Origin: Corylus avellana | Taxonomy: Eukaryota; Streptophyta; Magnoliopsida; Fagales; Betulaceae | Reading direction: 5' to 3' | DNA length: 64,000 bases | Assembly: GCF_901000735.1 (NCBI RefSeq) | Contig: NC_081542.1 | Location: 10,624,893-10,688,892 of the forward strand | Part shown: positions 56,501-64,000 of the stretch, in pieces | Position numbering within the stretch: the stretch's first letter is position 1 | Layout of the letters: every line of letters starts with the position of its first letter | Position numbers and translations under genes: made by a program | The notes under the pieces: generated by a model | Seen by the model: only the letters and a program-made list of their open reading frames with translations | The model's database searches: none | Told to the model about the DNA's origin: nothing

Positions 56501-59500
56501 AATCTTAATTTCACTACACCTTTTCCTGAAAGATCAAGCTTTATACTCTACAAAGATCTCCATCTAGATGTACGAGTACTTTATGGATGTCAGATGTACG
56601 AGTACTTTATGTATGTCACTTTTGTATAATTGCAGTACATAATTTATACCTTACTTGCAAGCATTAAACATCCCATGGTGAATTAAAATGTCCTAAACAA
56701 TCAGGGTGTCTCGCAACAAAATTAACTAAATCGATATTCTGTAGTATGTGTAAATGACATGAATGTAAAAGACCTTATTTCTTTTAGGACTCTATTCCTT
56801 TTAACTAGAGTGTGCTAGATAACCAAACCCCTTGTCCACCCATTTTGCACCTATTTGGGCACTAATTAAAGTCTCCTCCCTTAAAAATTGTGAGGAGAAA
56901 AACCATCCCACAGATTCTCAACCCTCATCATAGAAGACCGATGGTATATTTCTGATATCAAGTGAGTCACCTCATAGACCCTGAATTGCTCAAGCTAGCC
57001 ATCAATTATTACCAATCTAATGATTGCCAAAAAGCCATCTTCAATCAGATATTGAGATATTCCAATAGGTGAAAATTCCCAAAGCCTCGAAGGACAAACA
57101 CCTCAGCCTGGAAATCAGACCCCTGCCACCTAGATCTGAAAGATGATATCCACTTGTAGTCCGCAGAGATTTCCCCTATTCCTACCTTCAAGGGTTGCCA
57201 AGAAAACAAGCATGAAGTGAATATTTCTCGTAGTACATGATTTCCTACTCCTTGATGAAGCACAAGGCGCAAAGCCTGGGAAGCATGCCACTTTCCATTC
57301 CATGAAAAAGTTACTTTGAGTCCCATTTCTGGTCCCCAAAGATGGCACCCATCCCCACTTGCCTGGTTTTGCAAAAACAACCACCACCCAAGTTGAATTT
57401 CTCTTTTGGATACATCGTGGAAACCTCTAAAAACTTTTTCACTAAACAGTTTCTAAAGACATCAAAATGTGTATAAAAAGGAATGTTCGCTCAACCAAAA
57501 TGCGTTCTCTATGACCTCTTATTATACCCACATACCTTGTTAGCTTTTTAGTAAAAATGTTTAAAATTAAGCTTCATAATGTCCATTATGGAAGGACTTA
57601 AATGCAGTCAACAACATGACTTCCTTTAGGGAAGGGAAGCCTTCCAGTATCAGAGCGTTAAAGACAGCAGAATGCATTCTAGTCCTCAAAACCAAATGCC
57701 TACAATGAGTCTGTCCAGGATTTATAAGAAGGCACTTCATGGTGAAGAATCTGGTATGGACGTAAGAATCGCTGTTGGATCTGAATCCTAGTAAGAGGTC
57801 CACTAGATATCAGAAATTATTGAAGAAAGAACAAGATATTTCTCTTGCCCCTTCTTGGCAACAAAACATAGAGAAAATGGTTGAAATATTTAAGATAATT
57901 GCATATTAACAAAACAATATCTCATTTTACCCCAACATATGAATCCGGCAAGAGCTATGGTTCCAGAACTTAAACTGGATACCAACATTTCCCATAAGAT
58001 GTCATTCTGAAAGAAGACCCAACAACATTTGTTCTTCATATTTTTATGATCTCAAGATAAATTCTAGTCTACCTATAAACTGTCAATCATTTGGCCAAGC
58101 TCCAAGCAGCATCCCTACATCTTATATGCATTAGATGCTTTACCAAGACTTTTATGGGGAAAAGAAGGTTGGCTCTTATACAAGTATAAGAAGCATTAGC
58201 TAAAGTTTGAACTATTTCATTACCTACTACTAATAAATGTTCCCAAAATACATGTGGACATAAATGATTAAATTAATTCTCAGTTCACACTTTCAGAAGG
58301 ATTAGGAGTGTGATGTTCTCATATTTTCAACTTCTCTTCCTTTCTATTCAGTTGTTCAAAAGTTGACATAGGTCAGGTATGTAGTATGCTTATTAACTTT
58401 TTTCCTGCATTGCTACCATAACCACAAAGCTCTTTACTCAAAATGATAACACAATTCAAGAACTCATACTTTCAAAAGCTTCTTATGCAATCTCTTGCAT
58501 ACAATCTGACATTACTGGATAAATGATCCATAATCTCTACCTTCCAAACATATGCATAGAACTTAGTTCACATTAAAGTTGGCTCTGGCATTTTATCCTA
58601 GCAAACAACGGAAAGAAAAACTATGAATCCCAAAAAGTATAGTTAAAGAAAAGGTAGTGGACAAGAAAATATAAAATAAATAAAGATAAACTAAGAAAAA
58701 GATAACCGCACTCCATACTCGATGGAAGTTTCATCCAAACAAATCTAAATAAACCCTAATTAAATAATATCTTAGACTGCTAACAGCCAATCAATCATTT
58801 TTATTTTTTTTTTATAAGTAATAAACTATTTTATTAAAAGGGTAAAGGCACCCCAAAGTACACTGAGAGTATACAACGGGATCACCTAACTAGAAGTGAA
58901 AAAGCGAAAAAGAAAATCATCATAAGTAATAACTAGCATAACAAATAAAAAATTTATGATAGCTCCACATACAGCCAATCAATCATAGTACTTATAACTA
59001 GCATAACAAATAAAAAATTTATTAAAGCTCCACATACTGATTTGGTACCAATGGAGTAGTGTTCACTTTTGGCTCCACCACTTGCCCAATAGCAAAGATT
59101 CCACCTCCATCTACATTATCCAAGCAGTGAGCAAACATTTTTTTCACCTTTCCTGCTGAAGCTAGCTGTGAAATCATGGATGAATTTGCTTGTCCAAAAC
59201 CAAGTATGCCATCAAGTGCTTCTGAGGATGAACCAAGCTCCCCTGATTGTTTAGCTCCACACCTTTCACAAGAGGGAATTTTTAATATCTAGAAACAGTA
59301 CAGCAAGTGTAGAATAAGTATATGAAAAAACTCAATAAGGAAAAACAAAACTGAAGTACATTGAGTGATGCAATAGGTTTACCAGCCGATATATAAGAAA
59401 ATATCGGAATGATAAAATAACAAATGTTGGTTACCACAACAAAAATAAATAAAAAATAAATAAATTATCATCAGATAATTTGGTTATCAAGAGATTTCAC

Positions 59501-61703
59501 TTTAGCCAAACCCCCTTCTATATCACTGACATATTTGAAATTTAAAACCTTAGACTTGAGAAAAACAAAAGATATTAATTATACAGTATTAATAGGTGCA
59601 CAGCCCTGTATAATCCAAGTATTGCTATATCTACGGTTCAACTTTTTCTACATGGATGCAAGCAACGGATATGGTAGTTCTATATGGATGTAGCAACAAA
59701 TACGGCGGTGATGGGGAAAATATTAACATTGGACAATTTACGTAAGAAGAACATTATAGTGACAGAGTGGTGTTGTATGTGCAAGAAGAGTGGTGAATCT
59801 ATTGATCATTTATTGTTGCATTGTGAAGTTGCTTTAGAGGTATGGAACATGGTTTTTCAGCTGTTTGGTGTTATGTGGGTGATGCCGGGTAGGATGAAGG
59901 AATGCTTAGGAACTTGGAAAGGGCAGAGGGGTAAGCATTCAGTTCAGTAAATCTAGAGAATGGCTCCTTTGTGTGTAATGTGGTGCTTATGGAGAGAAAG
60001 AAATGCACAGAATTTTGAGGACCATGAAATTGGACTTATAGAGTTGAAGAAAAGGGTGCTCCAAACACTTTTCTCATGGAGAGTATTGTGGCATTCTTCA
60101 CAACGCTTGCGGAATTCCTAGAATTCTGTGCGTCATTTTCAGTTTAAAGCTTGTTTTGTGGGCTCTTTTGTATACTTCCTGTGTACATGGGTTGCGCCCC
60201 TTGCGCTTTTAATACATTGATATTACCTATCAAAAAAAACAGATATGGCAGTTCTTTCTAGACTGACATATATCCAAAGTTCTTTATGATTATGGCATTG
60301 AAGCTTAATATAAGAAATACAACACACCCAAATATTACACTCCCATTTGCTGGTGCTGCCTGAAAGTTTCCAGTCACTCGCTGAAGTTGAATATTATCCT
60401 TCACAAAGTATCCTGCAGTTGAGCTCCCATCTCCATAGACAACATTATATTGGCAAAGCAAGTCAGGCCTGCAACCAGGAAGTGGACCATCGTATGTGGC
60501 AGTGCAAAAAGCTTGATCACAAGTAACCAAACTTGAAGTAGATGAGCCCTTTGGGTCGAATAGTGTCAATTCTATCTGTAGTAGAATAATCATAATAATA
60601 ATGCTTCTTCAACAAATGCTCAACATAATTTGGAAGGCTTAGTATAACATTCAATGTGAGGGAATATGCATCAAAATTTTTAATAGTAAATTGAGAGACT
60701 CAATTGAAGAAATAAAGTTAGAGGTGCATACACCAAGACCACTTTTCTTAGGACACTTGCTGCAGCCAATACAATTCACCCATAGAATGTCACTTCCTGT
60801 ATCAACTTGAACGTAATAGTCCTTTGAAGGAGACCCAATCCCAATATTAGCAAAGTACAGGCTACAGCAACCAAGTAAACTGTGTAAGAATATAGAGGAA
60901 ACAAATCAAATGTTTCCTTTTTTAAGCACCTACTTAGCTCAAGTAGGCTGAATTTTCTATTTCTTTTTGCACCAAGACAACAGCAAACATAAGAAAGTCC
61001 GGCTGGGTGTTAAAGATGGCATTGGGAAAGAATGTTTTGGTTCATATAACACGAGAAAAGAAAAGTAATAATAACTATTGCATTCAAAGAAGGGAATAAA
61101 TGGTACCCAAATTTCTTTAAAATAATATATATATATATATATATATAAAAAAAAACTTTAATTAACGATAAGAATTAGAACTTAATACTTTTACAAATAA
61201 AATAAAAAATCAAGATGAATTGCTTTTTTAAATACAAAATCAATAGTTCTAGAAACCAAAAATGAATAGAGATTAGTATTGGGTACAATGTACCAAGCCA
61301 ATAAGTGCACATAACATAATAGATAAACTATTATCAAACAAAAAAAAAAAAAAAAAACATAATAAATAAACTGTTCCCCTTAGAATCCATTAATTCTACC
61401 TTAAATTAACCAGAAAAAAAAAAAAAAAAAAAACCGAGAGAGAGAGAGAGATTGGATCTAAACATATTAAGTAAAACAAGCACATACAATTCAAACCAAT
61501 AGCAATATCAGTGATTATTTATCCGAAGTAAATATCCAGAAAACCAAAAAAATAATATTTTCCCAAGAAACCAATTTCGACCAAAATTTGCATAAAACAG
61601 TAAGAAGAAAAAAACTACAAAATATCTTATATGAAAATGAATTATGCATACAAACAAAACCAATAGGATCATCATTAATAAATAAAATAAAAAATAAAAA
61701 GCA

Positions 61704-61747
<44 letters not shown>

Positions 61748-62056
61748 AACCCAACAAGAAAAGAAAGGAACCCAGAATCTAAACGCAAAGGAATTGAAAG
61801 AAAGAGCAAGAAACGAAGAAAGGCACCCAGTTTCAGAAGGGCGGCCATTGCCACCCAATTTCAGATCCACATCATAGAGAATTCTACTGTGACGGCGCAC
61901 ATCATGGGCTTTCAATGCACTCAAGCTCCGTTCGCCGCCTTTAAACTTATGTTGCACCGGGAATACGAGGTTGCCTCTGACAACATCAACGGCAAGGAAA
62001 GAAGACGAAGAAGCCAGCAACAGCAACACCCAACGAGCAAGGCAACTGAGATCCAT
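50596..62056 (-). CDS. GPI-anchored A1-family aspartic protease (A36/A39-like)
   Basis: A 488-residue pepsin-like protease. Exons on minus: 61827-62056, 60732-60861, 60328-60575, 59038-59262, 55968-56130, 55801-55874, 55280-55379, 53992-54067, 52539-52610, 50596-50744; all GT-AG and in phase. A signal peptide ([13 protein letters not shown] core) is followed by a short pro-region ([10 protein letters not shown]). Catalytic Asp97 in [11 protein letters not shown], the flap Tyr in [14 protein letters not shown], and catalytic Asp313 in [12 protein letters not shown] are present. Conserved cysteines follow ([16 protein letters not shown]). The C-terminus ends [10 protein letters not shown] ... 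SVGAHNISS and a hydrophobic tail [14 protein letters not shown], as in GPI-anchored plant aspartic proteases. Family knowledge places such enzymes at the plasma membrane or in pollen. Met at 62056 was chosen because upstream frame has no conserved sequence. Introns hold five LINE pieces. Confidence 0.93.
51430..52372 (+). mobile_element. LINE 3' part in the last intron of the aspartic protease
   Basis: 5'-truncated, antisense to the host gene. Coding remnants: [20 protein letters not shown], then the zinc-binding RT tail with [37 protein letters not shown]. Stops and frame shifts are present. It ends TTACTTATC plus poly(A) at 52356-52372. No RNase H domain. Confidence 0.82.
52949..53045 (-). 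mobile_element. LINE 3' tail (antisense on +)
   Basis: T run followed by ATAAGTAATCGAC and AAAGCATAACCTTAAGTACA, the inverse of the TTACTTATC tail family. Extremely short (about 100 bases). Confidence 0.6.
53105..53845. mobile_element. GCTCGA-ended degenerate element, second copy
   Basis: Starts ATTGTAAACGAACCGAGC and ends ACTCAGCTCGATTATAGCC, as in 22968-23570. AT-rich core without coding capacity. In the intron between exons 53992-54067 and 52539-52610. Confidence 0.45.
54400..54700. repeat. Imperfect direct duplication in the aspartic protease intron
   Basis: The block GACAAGTGGTTTTTATTAAA through TATACAGTA, ACATAGCAA and ATTGAGATGGTCTACAGAAA occurs at 54420-54540 and again at 54562-54678, period about 142 bases, with few mismatches. 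A local tandem duplication. Confidence 0.75.
54763..54850 (-). mobile_element. LINE 3' tail (antisense on +)
   Basis: A 19-base T run, then GATAAGTAAAGAGTATGTTT and ATTAAAAGCATAGAG, matching the inverse of the TTACTTATC tail family. Less than 100 bases retained. Confidence 0.55.
58799..58927 (-). mobile_element. Minimal LINE tail with exact target duplication
   Basis: T run, ATAAGTAATAAAC, TTATTAAAAGGGTAAAGGC and ACACTGAGAGTATACAACGG, the inverse of the TTACTTATC family 3' end. The 16-base ACAGCCAATCAATCAT occurs perfectly at 58783-58798 and 58971-58986. Between the LINE and the second copy lies 58928-58970, a near-copy of downstream target sequence at 58990-59036. Confidence 0.78.
58928..59036. 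repeat. ~62-bp direct duplication next to exon 4 donor
   Basis: ATAACTAGCATAACAAATAA through AGCTCCACATAC occurs at 58929-58972 and 58992-59036, differing at TATGAT vs TATTAA. The downstream copy contains the true splice donor of exon 59038-59262 (GTATGTGG on minus), so the upstream copy carries a decoy donor. Confidence 0.75.
59682..60239 (+). mobile_element. LINE 3' part in aspartic protease intron 3
   Basis: 5'-truncated, antisense to the host gene. It encodes [16 protein letters not shown] and [20 protein letters not shown] (zinc-binding RT tail) and ends with GGGTTGCGCCCCTTGCGC, TTACCTATC and poly(A). A probable ~17-base target duplication with two mismatches flanks it (59665-59681 vs 60239-60255, core GATATGGYAGTTCT). 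Confidence 0.83.
61708..61741. repeat. (GA)n microsatellite in aspartic protease intron 1
   Basis: About 17 GA units. Another GA-rich stretch lies in the 5' leader (62161-62190). The 62290-62500 region upstream is CT-rich. Confidence 0.85.
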
Positions 62057-62664
62057 CCTCTCAAAACCCCCCAAAAAGATTGAACCCAATTTGGGCACGT
62101 GGGATTCCGGGTCTATGAGGCAATGGAGACAGAGTAGAGAAATGAGAGGTAAAGGCGACACACAGAGAGACAGAGAGAGGGAGAGAGACCGAGTTCAACG
62201 TCAGGCTTTACACGTCTTTGATATATAAAAGAGAGAGCGAAAAGAGGAAACGACCGTCTGGTTTTTTCTCTTGGTTTTGGGGTTGGGGGGTTCTCTTCTC
62301 TTCTCTCCTCCCTCTCTGTCTATAGGTCTATAGAGGTTACATGTAGAAATAGAACGGTCTATTTTTTTCGTTTCATTCTTCTTTCATTTTCTTCACGTTT
62401 CTCTCTTTCTTACGTCTCTCTCTCTCTCTCTTTTTTCTAAGTCCTTTTCTTTTTCTTTCTTCCCTCTCTCTCTCTCTCTCTTTTAACTTCTCTCTCAACC
62501 CGATCCAGACCGACAGGCATACCCAGATAAATTATTAGATAAAATACGTTATTTTTCGCTCTCATTTATTATAATTATTATATGCTAATTCATATGGAGC
62601 CACCATGTTCCCCAACTATTTTTCTCTTTTCTTTCTTTTGGAAAAATAATTTTTTAAAAAAAAG
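62057..62664 (-). promoter_or_regulatory. Aspartic protease 5' flank
   Basis: On the minus strand it holds a TATATA-containing stretch near 62220-62228 (about 165 bases upstream of the ATG) and long purine/pyrimidine-biased runs (CT-rich on + at 62290-62500). Core promoter likely here, exact elements uncertain. Confidence 0.35.
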
Positions 62665-62832
62665 TTAGGGGTACCAAATTTTTTCCTAAGAGATGCTTAT
62701 TAAACCGATGTATAACTCATTCATTAGAAATAAACAAAATAATTAATTAAAAAGAAATGTAACGAGTACCAATGAATGAGCTACACATCAGTTTGGTAAG
62801 ACTCTCTTGATAAAAGATTTGATACCCCTAGC
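62665..62832. mobile_element. Fold-back MITE upstream of the aspartic protease
   Basis: Nearly full-length inverted repeat: left TTAGGGGTACCAAATTTTTT, then TAACTCATTCATTAG; the right half is the inverse (AATGAATGAGCTACACATCA, GATACCCCTAGC). Arms of about 65 bases with moderate divergence, loop about 35. Confidence 0.7.
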
Positions 62833-64000
62833 ATTTCTCTAAAAAAAAAATTATTTGTCATCCCATCTCGATAAAGTAAATATGTAAAATTCACCATTAA
62901 ATTTTTTAAATGATATGATTCATCCAATTTTGTAACCATCTCCATAGTAAAGAAATGAATCTACCATTGGATTTTTATGAAGTCCGCAAATATAATGGTA
63001 GATTTATTGAATTTGTAGGATAAAATAGGAAAAAATTGATAAAATATTGACGTAAATCGTTTCTCTTAAAATTGTAAGACTCATAAGTAAGTCCCACAAA
63101 TTGAATGATAGATTTGCAAACATAATGGTCCGGAGATAAATGAAGAATGATGTGTGACATACTTTTTTTTTTTTTAATCTTTTTGCATAAAATAATTAAA
63201 ATATTAACAAACAACTTTTCTCACAAAACTTATATCGAAACAGTTTTTCAACTAAAACACAAAAAAAAAAAGAAAAAAAAAGGGTATCTCTTAAAAATAA
63301 TTATCAATCGTCACGGTATTTTAAATAACTTATTATGTCACTTATTTAAATAAAAAACAAAATTGTAAATCGCTTAAAGGCATAATAGCAACGAATAATT
63401 TTATAAGTCACTCTTGTGTATCTTTTGTATCACTCTAAAAATGATGTAACTTCTAAAATTACCATTGGGCTTATGATTGATCATTATTGAATTTTGATCA
63501 AATCGTTATTTTAAAAGAAGTTATAGTTAAAGGATATTTTTGTTTTTTCACTTTTCAAAGAGACAAAAATATATCTTTACTATAAGTATAATTAATTGAA
63601 TATTATCCAATTCAAATAAAATTAATTCAATTTTTTAAAGTCAACTCATTCATAAAGTGACACTGGGAGAACACAAGAGTGATTATGGGTTTGGCTTTAA
63701 AAAAAAAAAAAAAAAAAAAAAAAGGACCTTTTCTAATTTTTAAAGACTTCATATTTAATTTTACTATCTCTTTTTCCTAAATAAAATATGGGTGTCGTAA
63801 AAAAAATTACAAGAAATTTTCTATAATTCTTTCTTCTTTTTTTTTTACCACACCTTAAGCAAAATCTGACACTTATAATACTAGCAGCAATTTTTCTTTG
63901 ATTTTTCTTAAGTTTATGGCACAAAACTACTTTTTTTCTTCCTTATAAAAATATATTTCACAATAACTTATTTTACCTTTTCCTATACAATTAAAATATT
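62833..64000. other. Intergenic; one more hairpin repeat, no gene
   Basis: AT-rich with A runs. A hairpin element at about 63401-63687 has inverted ends (ATAAGTCACTCTTGTGTATC against GAACACAAGAGTGATTATGG). No coding frame with recognisable content. Confidence 0.5.

Larger units (their letters stand above)
56131..59037 (-). other. Aspartic protease intron 4 (2.9 kb)
   Basis: Contains an unrecognised minus-strand frame of 111 codons (57045-57380), rich in Trp and Gly ([19 protein letters not shown]), and a short LINE tail at 58799-58927. The 111-codon frame is probably an old transposon coding remnant, but I could not place it. The rest holds nothing I can name. Confidence 0.55.

Noticed and set aside
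60328..60734. Aspartic protease exon 2 ending at 60734 with donor GTGTAT
   Set aside because: That donor would give a frameshift or force an ATAG acceptor; ending at 60732 with donor GTATGC joins GLG to IELTLFDP as the family requires.
63733..63924. 63-codon minus-strand frame at the right edge
   Set aside because: Lys-rich translation of A/T runs without motif.

Overview
The window is nuclear DNA of a flowering plant, most likely a woody eudicot. It is AT-rich, its genes have many short exons with GT-AG introns, and it is full of LINE, LTR, hAT, PIF/Harbinger and MITE remnants. The LINE 3' tails resemble those I associate with Fagales trees, but that assignment is a guess. Two runs of exactly 100 N (14730-14829 and 37791-37890) are assembly gaps of unknown true size.

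Four protein-coding genes can be reconstructed exon by exon, in two tail-to-tail pairs. (1) 1-6353 (+): the 3' part of a PP2C protein phosphatase, whose first exon begins before the window. (2) 7540-16728 (-): a secreted serine carboxypeptidase-like protein with 13 visible exons; one expected exon is missing and may lie in the first gap. (3) 45150-49852 (+): a 302-residue plastid-type protein of the DUF2358 group, 5 exons. (4) 50596-62056 (-): a 488-residue A1-family aspartic protease with a signal peptide and a GPI-type C-terminus, 10 exons. All four reading frames are intact where visible, although their introns hold many insertions.

The 28 kb between the pairs (17-45 kb) is a transposon graveyard with no convincing intact host gene. 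From left to right it holds: a non-autonomous LTR element with a GC-rich internal region (17.3-19.6 kb); a young 5'-truncated LINE with a perfect 16-bp target duplication (20.8-21.7 kb); a Gypsy-like LTR fragment and hairpin MITEs (22-27.9 kb); an AT-rich degenerate repeat field (28.8-31.3 kb); two copies of a segment made of a ~176-bp tandem repeat plus a YUCCA-type flavin monooxygenase pseudogene (31.3-32.7 and 37.9-38.9 kb); a complete but inactivated 5-kb PIF/Harbinger transposon inserted in the first copy (32.7-37.8 kb), with the empty site preserved in the second; a dead antisense LINE (39.1-41.5 kb); and a truncated Copia pol (41.9-44.0 kb).

I found no new enzymatic or defence system. 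The most informative observations are structural: short LTR elements arranged as LTR-internal-LTR arrays inside introns; a solo LTR split by an hAT element with both boundaries exact; a filled/empty-site pair for the Harbinger insertion, which also questions the assembly; a LINE family whose six copies all lie in introns, while a second, RNase H-bearing LINE type lies only between genes; a LINE insertion whose 5' junction carries a copy of nearby target DNA including a decoy splice donor; and a probable GC-AG intron in the carboxypeptidase.
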